Translations under genes and position numbers: made by a program
Part shown: positions 1 through 10,950 of the stretch, in pieces
How positions within the stretch are numbered: the first letter of the stretch is position 1
How the letters are laid out: each line of letters begins with the position of its first letter
Assembly (NCBI RefSeq): GCF_037038585.1
Contig: NC_092523.1
Span: 3,229,001-3,293,000, forward strand
Length of the DNA: 64,000 nucleotides
Direction of reading: 5' to 3'
DNA from: Patagioenas fasciata
Taxonomy: Eukaryota > Chordata > Aves > Columbiformes > Columbidae
Notes under the pieces: model-generated
The model's input: the letters and a program-made list of their open reading frames with translations, nothing else
What the model was told of the DNA's origin: nothing
Database searches by the model: none

Positions 1-224
1 GGGAGGTTGAGGTTGGATCTGGGAACAATTTCTTCCCCAAAGGGCTGTGGGGCATTGGAACAGGCTGCCCAGGGCAGTGCTGGAGTCACCATCCCTGGAG
101 GGTTGGACAGACGGACATGAGGTTCTCAGGGACATGGGGCAGTGCCAGGGGTGGGTTATGTTTGGACTTGATGATCTTAAGGGTCTTTTCCAAACAAAAT
201 AATTCTATGATTCTATGATTCCTT
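1..224 (+). mobile_element. CR1 LINE, 3' end (cut by window edge)
   Basis: This is the 3' end of a CR1 non-LTR retrotransposon on the plus strand. The left edge is the window boundary, so its true 5' truncation point is unknown. The body carries the CR1 ORF2 C-terminal and 3'UTR words (the 'ggctgcccagggcag' and 'caccatccctggag' blocks, then 'ggacttgatgatcttaagggtc') and ends at about 201-224 with repeated attctatg octamers. The core is almost identical to the copies at 15240, 17189 and 40366, so all four belong to one subfamily. It has no coding capacity. Confidence 0.95.
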
Positions 225-491
225 CCCAAGGGCATGACATTCCCTAACTGCACCCTCTTGAGATGGAGGCTGCTGCCAGTTCAGCATAGGTCCCAGTGCT
301 GCTGGTTTCCACCTTTCGCCTTCCAGTGCTGGGCAGCTGTGACTCCATATCCTTCACAAATCACCCCACTTTGGAGGGCTGTCGCTTTACTGTTCTGTCT
401 CCCCTCTTTCAGCCTGTGTCACCAGTGGCAATGTCTTTCATCACTTGGCCTTCATGGTGTTCCTGTCCTACAGAGAAGGGTTTCTCTTCCT
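225..491. other. spacer between two CR1 copies
   Basis: Single-copy-looking sequence of ordinary composition. Short open frames on the plus strand have no recognisable protein content. I see no repeat or RNA gene here. Confidence 0.5.
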
Positions 492-800
492 TAAAGGGGG
501 TTTATAAGGAAGACAGGGACAGACTTTTCAGCAGGGCCTGTTGTGATAGGACAAGGGATGATGGTTTTAAACTAAAGAAGGGAGATTCAGGCTGGACATG
601 AGGAAGAAATTGTTGGCCTGGTGAGAGCCTGGCCCAGGTTGGGCAGAGAGGTGGTGGATGAACCATCCCTGGAGACATCCCAGGCCAGGCTGGACGGGGC
701 TCTGAGCAACCTGAGCTGGTGAAGATGTCCCTGCTCGTGGCAGGGGTGGCACTGGGGGAGCTGGGAAGGTCCCTTCCAACCCAAACTGTTCTATGATTCC
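492..800 (+). mobile_element. CR1 LINE fragment, second subfamily
   Basis: Plus-strand CR1 of a different subfamily from the copy at 1-224. It starts in the 'ttaaagggggtttataagg' region, runs through the 'aggacaaggg...ggttttaaactaaa' block and the 'ctggacatgaggaagaaattgtt' block, and ends with 'ccaacccaaactgttctatgattcc'. Closely related copies are at 47184-47437 (same strand) and, inverted, at 12371-12588 and 21817-22232. It is 5'-truncated as usual. The open frames on its minus strand are antisense artefacts. Confidence 0.95.
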
Positions 801-3152
801 TTTTTTCTCATAACAGTAGAAAGTGCTCTTTGCCTTGTGAGTCATACATAAAATGTTTCTGAGAAGATTTCTCACTTGTCTCCATCTCCTGGAGCCCTTA
901 TCCCACTTATTCTGGTTACTTGAAAGCCATCCTTGCAAGACCAGATATGTCAACAAGAGGAGGCTGTCAGGGCTGCTGATGGCAACCCAGCAACCCCCAG
1001 TTACAGGGGATATTTGCTGTGGACATGGCTTTCAAGGCAGGTTTTCATTATGTGGCCAGTGTGTATCCAAGCTGTCCTGCAGGGTGGCGTGGTGCCTGTA
1101 TTTACAGTGCTGGCAGCTTTCAATAGCAATCTATTTTTAATGAAACCAAGCTGGAATGTGGTGCCTAAACCCTTGATTTAAGGCAGATTTCTAAAGGGAA
1201 GATTTACGCAAATTTGCTTGATTGGAAATTAATTATTGCAACAGTCAAGTTCAGCTCAAATAATCTCGCAGAGAGAGCCGCAGGAGTCAGATAATTCATG
1301 TCGGAGAGAATACATCAATTTACATTCCTTACATTTCCATTTGGAAGTTGTCCCAATTCTGGAGGGAGCAGGAGGCAAGCAAAGGATGAGGGGGACTGGT
1401 AGAGGATTGAGTCGTTCCCCAAAACCTTCCCAAGGGAGACATTGTGCTTGAGTTATGGCAAACTCATCTTCACAATGGGGCAAAAAACACTTCAGACCCA
1501 TTTGGTGTTCCGGCTCTGCTGGATGCTCCTGTGAAGTCACAGGGACCAGGTGTGAGAGGGAAAACGTGTTGGTCTTGGTGAGTGAGGAGCTTTGATTTCA
1601 AAGCATGGGGTTTTTACTTATTATTTAAAAATTACATTTTTTGCTGCAAGGAGCCCTTATCAGGTTTAATCCTGAAGTGGAGGGATGTTGTGGGTACAGG
1701 GTGGCTCTGTGGGGCTCTGGTCCCACTGGTGTCTCACAGCTCCTCTCCCTTTTCCTGAGCTTTTAGCCACATTTAGGGGATTGGAGAGGAACCGAACCAG
1801 CTTCAGGATTCAAGTGATAGGGATCTGTAATGTTTAAAGTCACCCTTCATTACAGCACTGTCCTTAACTATATGTTAATTATTTCCTATTTAAATGCGTT
1901 CTAGTCCTTAAAGTGTAATAAGAAACGAGCAGTCTGGTATGCATGCAGAGAAGTGAGTCCTTTACCCTTCCAGACAGGGCATGTCAGCCTGGTATTTCAT
2001 TTATATTTGTCAGGATTGAAACTCTCCTCCATCTGCATATTGCATGGCGAGCTTAGTGCCATGATCCCATGTCTTCCCCATGACTGCGCTCCACAAGGAC
2101 TTGCTGGGTTGTGTATCCCTAACGTCAGCTCTGGGACAGGTTAAATTGCCAGAGAGCACCTTCAGAAAGCTTGAAGGACATTATCTCAGCTCCTGACCAG
2201 GATAGCCACTGGTTTGGATTATTCTGATGGTCAAATTCTGCCCCTATTTGGGTCTGACTTTGAGCACCGTTGTGTCTGAACCCGGGGCAGGAGGGAGCTG
2301 GCAGGGAGGAAAGAGCGGGGAGAAGAGGATCAGATTGGGAAACCCGTCGATGCCTTGGCGAGGCGCCTGCACTTAGCCCGTCTCTCACAGTTGGGAGTGA
2401 TTAACGAGATGAAGTTCTCCTCCTTCCCCCGCCGTGTCCCGCTGGGCTGTCCAGTTGGCGGAGACTGTGGTTTGGGTTTCTCTTGTTCTCTCGGCTGAAA
2501 TGCAGCTCCAGTGACGAAGAGGGAGGCTCGGGCTAGATTACTTCTGCTGTTTTCAACAGCGTCTACACCTCCTCAGCCTCTCTGCTGCCTCGTGTGCTCC
2601 AAGTCCAGTTTCTCTGCCTTCATCACCATGCTGGGCTTCAGGAAACGGCGCCAAGATAGAAAGGATGCTCCAAGTCTCTGGAGCACTGAAGGCTACGTTT
2701 TCTCTTTGAAGTTGGCTTGTTTTTCCAACCTTTTCCAGTTTGCTGTTGATCAGTGTGACATCTCGTCTCCCCCACCAAATGCACTTCAGGAATTTCTCTG
2801 ATCCGTTCCTTAGCCAGAGGGGAAAGCAGGACATGTCATCCCTTCTCCTTCCAGAACTCAAAAATGAAAAGGCTTCTAACTGAGCTGTTGCACGCTTGAA
2901 CTAGAAACGACACCTCAAGGTTCAGTATTGAGGTTCTCCCTGTTTGCCCACGGCTGTCAAGGGCTTCATGATCATTGAGGCTGTAGATCACAGGCTGGGA
3001 GCTGCTGAAACACCTGCTGCCTCCTTGAGGGATTTCTTTGAGGAAGAACTGCTGGGTTTGATCCCAGATCTTGCTAAATAGTTTGGCACCCCATAAAGGC
3101 CCAACTCTAGCCTGGTGAAATGCTATTAATACATGCAAAAGGAATAATACAT
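801..3152. other. non-coding stretch, two visually distinctive blocks
   Basis: No gene or known repeat recognised. Two blocks stand out by eye. At about 1195-1345 an AT-rich tract holds TAAT/ATTA-type homeodomain words, the arrangement often seen in conserved avian enhancers. At about 2280-2500 the sequence is GC-richer with several CpGs, unlike its surroundings. Neither can be called functional from one sequence. Open frames here are short and featureless. Confidence 0.35.
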
Positions 3153-3468
3153 GAAAGACGTTGTAGCATGAATGGTGTTGGTTTCTCCTCCCAAGTAACA
3201 AGCAATAGGATCAGAGGGAACAGCCTCAGGTTGTACCAGGGGAGGTTTAGATTGGATATTAGGAAAAAATGGTTTACAGAAAGGGTTGTCAAGCACTGGA
3301 ACAGGATGCCCAGGGCAGTGGTTGAGTGACCATCCCTGGAGGGGTTTAAAAGGCATATAGATGAGGTTCTTAGGGACATGGTTTAGTGCCAGAGTTAGGT
3401 TGTGGTTGGACTAGATGACCTTGAGGGTCTATTCCAACCAAATGATTCTTTGATTCTATGATTCTGTG
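3153..3468 (+). mobile_element. CR1 LINE fragment with recognisable ORF2 C-terminus
   Basis: Plus-strand CR1 3' end. From about 3173 the reading frame still gives the family's typical C-terminus: a '[10 protein letters not shown]' word, then an [24 protein letters not shown] stretch and '[14 protein letters not shown]', ending at a TGA at 3327-3329. After it comes the 3'UTR ('ggttggactagatgaccttgagggtct') and degenerate octamers (attcttt, attctatg, attctgtg). Only the last part of ORF2 remains, so it cannot be mobile by itself. It is more diverged from the other copies, so probably older. Confidence 0.95.
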
Positions 3469-6400
3469 TTTGAAAATAAGGACATAAAAATAGTCATTTG
3501 TCCTAGGCTAAAATGTCACTTTGCCCGTTCTCTGACAGTGGACAACGGTGAAAATACGGGGAGGTTGCAGTGATACTTCCCCAGGCACTCTCCCAGCCTC
3601 TAACAATTTGTTTAGGGTCTTTCTGAACCCTGGGGCTCTTTATGTTTTGCATCTTGCAGTGCATTTTTCTTCCCTGAATTTCTCCCAACACATTTTGAAA
3701 ACGGGCAGCATTCAAATTACGCCCCTACATCTGCCATAGGTTTCCTCAGTGATGCCAGGCAAGTCAGTCCAAGCTTTGCCTACAGGTTCTTGCCACTGAC
3801 GAACACAGCTTGGGATGCTGAGGTTTAATCCATCGCGGTGCTGAGCGGTCAAGAGGATCCAGACTTTTCTGGAAGATAACGTGGAATTTAATCAGCGCTA
3901 GCTCTCCCATTTCTTAGAATTGACAAGTGGCTTTGAAACATATTGTGGGGCAAACAGACGTAGCACACCATGGAGCACAAGCTGCATTTCCTAAGGAGAT
4001 TTGGGTAAGAATGAATAATGATAATATTAACAATGATGAGTAGACGGGTATTTTGTTTTCCTACTCTAGGATGCTCAGTGTGCAACAAATAGCATAGACC
4101 ATGAAATTTGCTCTGAGAAAGTGGCTGACAGTGTTCTTTTGAGCTAATTAAAGCAATTCTGAGTAGCTTTTTCTCACTTGAAATTAGGTAAGGTAATTTT
4201 ACAGATATTTAGGTCACTCACAGTGCACATACTGTATTTAGCAATGCAGCCTTTTTGACTAATGTGACTGTCTTTGCCTGCATTCATGAATATCTACAGA
4301 TTTTTCTTTGTAGATAAATTTATCCCTAAACGCAAGATGAAAGATGAAATCTTGAGGATTGCTGCTGGTTGTTATAATCAATGAATATACACCCTCCTTT
4401 AGGTTTGAGGAAGGAAAAGATGGCCTAAATATTGCATGACGTTCATGAATAGTTCTACACAGATAGAAAGATTGTGTTTTCTCTTTTGTTGTTCACCATG
4501 CTCTAATTAGTTCAGCATTAATGGGAATTAAGTGTCCTATTTAGCTGGAGTAGGTGCCCATGCTAATGGTTTTAGTGCAGTCAGCTGCATTCGGTGTTTC
4601 TGAGCACGAGGTCTTCGGTGGGAGACGGCACCTCGGAGTGATTCTCTCCTTCTTGAGGAGTCCAAAATTCCATGTGTCACTGGATTTCCCTGCAGGCACC
4701 AGAAGCTTTCACATGGCTTTGCCTTCTTGTTCAAAGAGCAGTGGTGGCTCTGGGAAACTGAAAGGCGATAGAAAAGGACACGGGTTTCAGCAGGGTCATG
4801 ACACTTGGCTTTATTATCAAGGTTTTGGGGAGAAGAGGAAGGAATGACTTGGGGTCTGGAGGAGGTTGCAAGAGGATGTGAAAAAAGCACTTACTACACC
4901 TGAGGAAGTCTTGAGTAACACCAAACAAGGGGTCAGGGAAAAAAGGCTGTCAAATCTTGGCTATCCCAAGGTCCATATAGCACAGAGGAAGCAAGGATAG
5001 GTAAGATAGATAAGCGGTGGAAGGAAAATGTCAAGCACAGAGGCCCATCCCCTGCTGCACTCTTCAGGCTTGCAGCAACCAACAGAGCTCCTGGGTCAGA
5101 GATGTCAGCTGGAGCATCACATTTCATCACCAGCATTCGATCTCTCCTCCAGCAATTTGGTAGTCCCTCCAGGAGCCTATTGTCCTCCTCGACATCCAAG
5201 ACATTGAGTTCCATCGGGTCACAGCACATTTTACGTGACAATAGTGATCGACTCATGTCTGTTGGCTCAGTGCTGCACTTTCAGCATCTTTGAATAAAAT
5301 TAAACCAGAGTTTGCCCGCTTTGCCGTGGACTTATATCTTGGGTGGATGACTCCTGGTGACAACTTGTCACTTGAGGAGGCATTACTGATCTCCCCTAAC
5401 ACCACTAGGGCATCCTTCTGTTTATTCTGGAAGGATTTTGGTGCTTACTGTTTTATTTCTGTCGTTGTGGTCCCAGAACTGAGTGCATGTCCATATGTGT
5501 TCCCCTTATGCGTTAGACAACACTAGCTCACGGTTAAGGACTGCAGTTTGGTATGGATTCCTACATCCATTGCAGCTCCGGTAGTGAACCTGATGTGTTG
5601 CTCCTGATCTGTGTTCTCACTTAGATGTGAGGAAAAGATCAGTTCCATGAGATATAGGTTTGTGACAACTGGAATCAATAACTATAGCAGGCAGCTTTAG
5701 TCCGTATATACACTAGTTTTCAAAAAACAGCTCAAACAAGGGCAGTAGTATCTTGTTCATGACTTAGTGTAACACTTTTTCCCCATGGAAAGCTTAATTT
5801 TTTGCATTAAAAAAAATACTCTAAATGAAAAAATCGAAAGTTTTGGGACTATCACTGAAAGTTGCCCCTTTGTGGGCCTTCTGCACCATCCAACCACAGA
5901 GGCTCACGACTTTTCCGTCCCATGCTGGGTCCCCTCAGGGTGCATGATGAGTTTCTGTGGCCAGGGTACATCAGGGAACCTTTTCTCCATCTTAAGACCT
6001 TGCAATGAAAAGTAAACGACTTTTTTCCAGGAAATCGAAAAAGAGAAAGGGTTGTTAATTTATTGTGTCCAGTTTTATTATTTGTATTATTATAGAAACT
6101 CAAAAGTACCACTTTTGGACCCAGCTAGAGCTGTGCTAAGTGCTGTGTGTAGGATGGAAAGACAGTCCTTGTTCCAAATTGCTTACAAGTGATGTGCAAG
6201 ACAAGAGACACTAAAATGGTTTTCCAGCAAGGCTCCTGACTGCTACCACTGATAATGAGGATGGCACCTTTGTTGGTGGATGTCACGGGTTCTTTTACCC
6301 AATTTATAGGGCTTTTATGGCCTGGAAAACACAAAGATGGTCACAGTTCCTTATATTTATGACTAAGAGCAACCTCTCTTTCTGCTGTCAGATTGCTCCC

Positions 6401-8518
6401 TTGGGTTAAAATCCTCTCGAGTTGTAATCACCATATCATCGTGTCACCAAGGCAACCTCAGCACTGACTTTGGGAATCCGGGTGAATGTAGCATTAGCTT
6501 TGTCTTCTGGCTCTGAAACATTTCGTAAAACTGCCTCTGATCAACTTCCATAGGAGGGTCTGTTTTTTTGGGATAAGCCTCTGCAGAACACAATTCTACA
6601 CGCACAGATGGGAAGTCCTTAAATTATAGGAGAACGATTTAACTCTGTCCTGGCCTGCTGAACTTCTCCGAGCTTTAATTAGCGACACAGAAAGAGCCCA
6701 AGTGTGCCAGAACCAGTGGCCAGCCTTACTCCAGATCTTGCTTTTGACACTGATCATTTCCAGCTGTTTCAAAGAAAGATGTAAGAAGCGCGTTGCTTGA
6801 TAAATTATGCAATTTTCCCACGGGGAAGTTTCATCCTAATGGGCTGTTGGTAGCTTGTTTTTACTCTGCGCTATGAGAATTTATATCCTTTTCCAGACCA
6901 AACTAATGTAGCTGAAGATGTTCCACTAGCCAGATAAATGCCGTTTTCTTTTTGCAATCTTTCTAACCCCTGAGCTTGCACAACAGCTCTTGGTGATGAG
7001 TTCCACAGCTTAATTAAGCATTGTAATCACGCATTTTAAATTGACGAGGTGCTCTCTTTGCCTTTTAACTGAGTGGATATGTTTTTTATTTCCTAGCTAT
7101 GATGAAAACAGTGAAATAAGGGATTCCCAACCTGGTGTCTCAGAACCATCCATCAGTTTGTGCCATTCTTTCATGTCACCTCTTCTCCCTCTCCACTCAA
7201 TGAGCTGCAAATCCCCCGAGGCAGAGGGAAGCCTTTCTCTATTTTCTGATCTGAAATTCTTTTGAAACAGGGGCAGAAAAATCCACCTTTCTTATTAGTG
7301 ACATGAATGCTGGGAAAAAACAGAGAAAACATCTGAAGTGTGCTTCAGCAGGAGGAGTTCTGCAGGAGTGGTGTAGTTTAATGGGGACACGTCAGATTTG
7401 ACTGCGTTCACCATTTCTTTCGGCGTTTTCCTTTGAAAAGGGAAGAGAGGGAGGCAAGCTGCATTCAGACTTCATCATCCCATTTTATTTTGACTTCTGG
7501 GCTAAACAGAGCCTAAACAGGATGGAGCAAGATGTTGTGAAGTTAAAAACTAATTTTTTTTTTTTTTTTTTAAATCCCAATAGTTGAGAAGATTAATAAA
7601 AAAAATCTGTGAGACATTTCAAACCTACAGTTTGAAATTAATTTTGTTTGATAGAGAGTTTAAATTTTTTAGAGCAACAAATATCCCTCTTGCCCAGGAA
7701 ACTCAGACTTAAACCTCCAAATAGCCCTGTCGGGAGATAGGATGAATTATACTGCGGTTAGGAAAACATATTGGGGCTCAGGGAATGTGGATTTATTTCT
7801 TGGTAGGGTTACAGATCCCCTCTGTAGCTCTGAACAAGCCATTTGGAAATAAATCTGACTATGGATTTAAGCATCAGAGTCCTGAGCGCTTCATTACCCC
7901 TTTTTGAGGTGTTTACTGCCTGCAATGGGACTAAAGTCCCCAGAGAAAAGAGAACGGAAGGCAGGGAAAACCTCCATATGGGAACAGCAGATTTTGAGTA
8001 TACCAGATTTTCTCTTTGAGTATTCTTCATCTGTTCTAAGATGGCAATGATGGGTATAATTTGTGTGTGCACAGAGATTTGAGATGCTGGGACGGAGTCT
8101 TTTGCCCTGCAGTTGTAATGGGGTTTGAAACACAGGAAATTTTGCGAGTGTCTTTGCTATAGGATTTTTTAGTGTTTTGGGGCTTTTTGTTGACTTTCTT
8201 TCTGTGATTCCTGCAGGTATCACCACCCCAAGTTCAAAAAATTGCAAACTACACTTCATGATGGAATGATTTTCCCTGCACTAATGTCTCAGGAATATGG
8301 GTCCTACCTCTCCGTAGACATTTTGCAGACCAAAGGGGAGGTAACACATAGTTATAGGACAGCACACACAAACTCAGCCCTGCAACTCACACTACAGAAA
8401 TCACAGAGATCAGGCAGTCTGAGACTGGCCCAACTCACACCTTACTGGAAAGATGGCGTCAGAACACGCTAAGACAAGACTTGGTCAGACTTATGTCCCC
8501 AGTAGCTGGGCTTATCTT
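3469..8518. other. 5-kb single-copy stretch, no gene recognised
   Basis: No known repeat apart from an 18-base T run at 7554-7571. The region around 6380-7030 contains unbroken, evenly mixed AT-rich words (homeobox-like ATTA/TAATTA cores near 6675, occasional retained CpGs), which by eye resembles conserved non-coding DNA. This is an impression, not a measurement. Open frames reach only about 120 codons and show no domain. Confidence 0.3.
7554..7571 (+). repeat. poly-T run (18 bases)
   Basis: Uninterrupted T homopolymer. There is no adjacent retroposon body on the minus strand that would make it the poly-A tail of a processed copy, so it is best treated as a simple repeat. Confidence 0.9.
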
Positions 8519-8560
8519 AGAATCATAGAATGTCCTGAGTTGGAAGGAACCCACAAGGAT
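8519..8560 (-). mobile_element. older CR1, 3' part, split by a nested CR1
   Basis: Reverse-strand CR1 tail ('agaatcatagaatgtcctgag', then 'ttggaaggaacccacaaggatc'). The family's next words, 'gtccaactcctg...', are missing here but resume at 9141, about 580 bases further on. The two pieces are one element interrupted by the copy at 8561-9140. Confidence 0.88.
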
Positions 8561-9140
8561 CACAGAATGCCAGGGGTTGGAAGGGACGTGGAAAGCTCAT
8601 CCAGTGCAATCCCCCCATGGAGCAGGAACACCCAGCTGAGGTTCCACAGGAAGGTGTCCAGGCGGGTTTGAATGTCTGCAGAGAAGGAGACTCCACAACC
8701 TCCCTGGGCAGCCTGGGCCAGGCTCTGACACCCTCACCAGGAACAAGTTTCTTCTCAAATTGAAGTGGAACCTTTTGTGTTCCAATTTGCACCCATTGCC
8801 CCTTGTCCTATCATTGGTTGTCACTGAGAAGAGCCTGGCTCCGTCTTCCTGACACTCACCCTTTATATATCTGTAAACATGAATGAGTCCCCCCTCAGTG
8901 ACCTCTTCTCCAGCTCCAGAGCCCCAGCTCCCTCAGCCTTTCCTCCCACGGGAGATGCTCCACTCCCTTCAGCATCTTGGTGGCTGCGCTGGACTCTCTC
9001 CAGCAGTTCCCTGTCCTTCTGGAGCTGAGGGGCCACAACTGGACACAATATTCCAGGTGTGGTCTCCCCAGGGCAGAGCAGAGGGGCAGGAGAACCTCTC
9101 TGACCTACTGACCACCCCCTTCTAATTCACCCCAGGTACC
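8561..9140 (-). mobile_element. CR1 LINE inserted into an older CR1
   Basis: Minus-strand CR1 about 580 bp long, 3' end on the left ('cacagaatgccaggggttgg'), 5' truncation at about 9135-9140 near a GGTACC. It covers the ORF2 C-terminal region and 3'UTR. Read on the minus strand it is nearly identical to 26119-26718 on the plus strand (about 97% by eye), so the two are young inverted relatives 17 kb apart. Flanking CR1 words of another subfamily on both sides show that it landed in an existing CR1. The exact edges are blurred by microhomology (AATG/GTG). Confidence 0.92.
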
Positions 9141-9284
9141 ATTGTCCAACTCCTGTTCCTGCACAGGACACCCCACAGTTCACACTGTGTTTCTGAGGAC
9201 ATTGTCCAATCTCTTCTTGAACACTGTCAGGCTTGGGGCTGTGACATCGCCCTGGGGAGCCTGTTCCAGTGCTCCACCACCCTC
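9141..9284 (-). mobile_element. older CR1, 5' part, continuing after the nested copy
   Basis: Continuation of the element at 8519-8560: 'gtccaactcctgttcctgca', 'caggacaccccac', 'attgtccaatctcttcttga', then 'ctggggagcctgttccagtgc' and a stop at about 9284. The order matches one uninterrupted CR1 if 8561-9140 is removed. Confidence 0.88.
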
Positions 9285-9327
9285 ATTCATGTATATATGT
9301 ATATATATATATATGTGTGTATAAATA
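9285..9327. repeat. TA/TATG microsatellite
   Basis: Alternating TA with TATG and TGTG variants, directly abutting the 5' truncation point of the older CR1. It is likely length-polymorphic. Confidence 0.9.
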
Positions 9328-10241
9328 GCAGATAGGCTCTAAGTTCTACCCCTGTTTTTTACAGTGGTGGCTTTTTCATACTGGAAAAATATCCTGGGCC
9401 AGAAAGATGACCTGCAAAGTTGGATAGCAAAGGAAAATCTGACCGCTCTCCCACCGTGACATGGCCAGCTCATTCCTGCTCTCCATGGGGGGATGCCATG
9501 GCCAAGCCCAGGCACCGCGTTCGGGACAGCATCTCGATCCTGTCTGCTGAGAGCAAGCCAAGGCGCGAGCTTGTCTTGGAGGCAGCAGATCTGAGATGTG
9601 AGACCTGGCTTTGCGGTCGGGGCAGGACCTCCGAATGGAGGCATGTTTCTGCTGAAATATTTAATGCAAACCAGAGCTGTGGGACAGGTCCGTGCTCTGC
9701 CATGCCTTGGGCTGAGCGATGCGTCTTGCTAGCAGACGAGAACTTCTGGGAGCTGGTCCCTCTTGCTGAAGGGTCATTTAATTTGAAACTTGCTGTTCTG
9801 TCAGGGCCTAGAGCCACCAATCCCCTGGGCATGGTAAGACCCATCTGTTTACTGAGCTCTGCATGTCCAGGGTATGACAAGGAACTTGGCCGGGTTGGGT
9901 TGGGGAGGCTGTTTTGAATCTTGCCTCTTTCTTGTGGGATTGCGTCGGAGGAGAAGTGAATCCAGAGATGGCCTTTGATGCTGCCACTTGCTGGCAACGT
10001 GCTGCAAATGTGGACTGGTGGTTCCCGCGCCACAAATGTGCTGAGGGCATGGGCAGCGGGCACAGTGACACTAAAATAAATCAAATATTTTCTCAGGAAT
10101 GGGGTGGAGACATCAACAAAACCTCTGCCTTGTGCAATTGCCGCCAGCATTACAGCAGATTTAAAGCAGCTGCTGTTGGCTTTCCCTCTTTGCTTTCCTA
10201 ATCGGGTTGGTTGTTTGCTAGACCCTAGTGGACAAGGCGGT

Positions 10242-10272
10242 GGGGGAGGGAAGAGGGGACGCATGGGTGGGG
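10242..10272 (+). other. G-quadruplex motif
   Basis: Five runs of three or more G separated by loops of 1-6 bases (runs at 10242-10246, 10248-10250, 10255-10258, 10265-10267 and 10269-10272). This satisfies the usual G3+N1-7 rule and could fold on the plus strand. The complementary C-rich strand encodes the proline run of the long minus frame. Confidence 0.75.
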
Positions 10273-10605
10273 AGAACATAGATGGACGAGTGAGGGGATG
10301 ATGCCCAAATCTGCCATCTTTGGCAGAACGGAGCTGGACAGCTTGGAGCTTGTCCAACCCGACATGGACAGCAGTGCTCTTGTCATCCCAGGCAAGAAGC
10401 ATGAGCTGAGGAGGTCCATGGAGGGCCGTAAACAGGGAGTGGTAGGGCTGAGGGAAAAGCATGTTCCTGGAAAGACCAAGTGGAGAGGAGCAAGATGTTG
10501 CCATTGAGGCCAGACAAGAAGCAGCTCCTAGCAGATGCGTTGCAGGATGAGAAGGGTTGCAGCAAGGTCTTGACTACTTCCTCAAGCAAACATAAAGATA
10601 AGTCT

Positions 10606-10646
10606 GTTTTTTTTTGTTTGTTTGATTTTTTGGTTTTTTTTTTTTG
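10606..10646 (+). repeat. T-rich low-complexity tract
   Basis: Long T runs broken by single Gs and GATT or GG. No retroposon body is attached. Confidence 0.85.
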
Positions 10647-10909
10647 AGGTAGCAAGACGTAGAAGTGGTAAGATTTGGACAAAGCCTGAGTGGGTGGTTG
10701 AGTGGGTGTAGGGTGATGCTGGGGTGGTGACCTCAAGTTGCATAGAGGTGACTGACCCTGTTGAGGTTGGGTTTGGCTGTGCGGCTCTGACTTGGTGGTT
10801 GAACTGCTCAACGAGAGCCAAGGGGAAGGATGGAACAGTGCAAGACCCACTTGCAGCAGGGAAGGAGGATGTGACACACGTGTGTGTGAACATGAGAGGA
10901 GCAAGAGAT

Positions 10910-10950
10910 GGGGTGAGGGAAGGGAGGAAGGGAGGAAGGTAAAGAAAGGG
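10910..10950 (+). repeat. GGGA/GGAA purine tract with G-quadruplex motif
   Basis: Pure purine stretch of GGGA and GGAA units. Four G runs at 10910-10913, 10917-10919, 10922-10924 and 10930-10932 meet the G3N1-7 rule. Purine-only tracts like this may also form triplex DNA and are prone to length change. Confidence 0.75.

Noticed and set aside
587-956. Minus-strand open frames over 567-956
   Set aside because: They are mostly antisense to a plus-strand CR1. Similar peptides recur wherever this CR1 subfamily appears (47191-47451, 21840-22058).
8883-9125. 80-codon frame that recurs almost unchanged at 26145-26387
   Set aside because: Both are antisense readings of the same CR1 segment in inverted copies. 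The similarity is repeat identity, not gene duplication.
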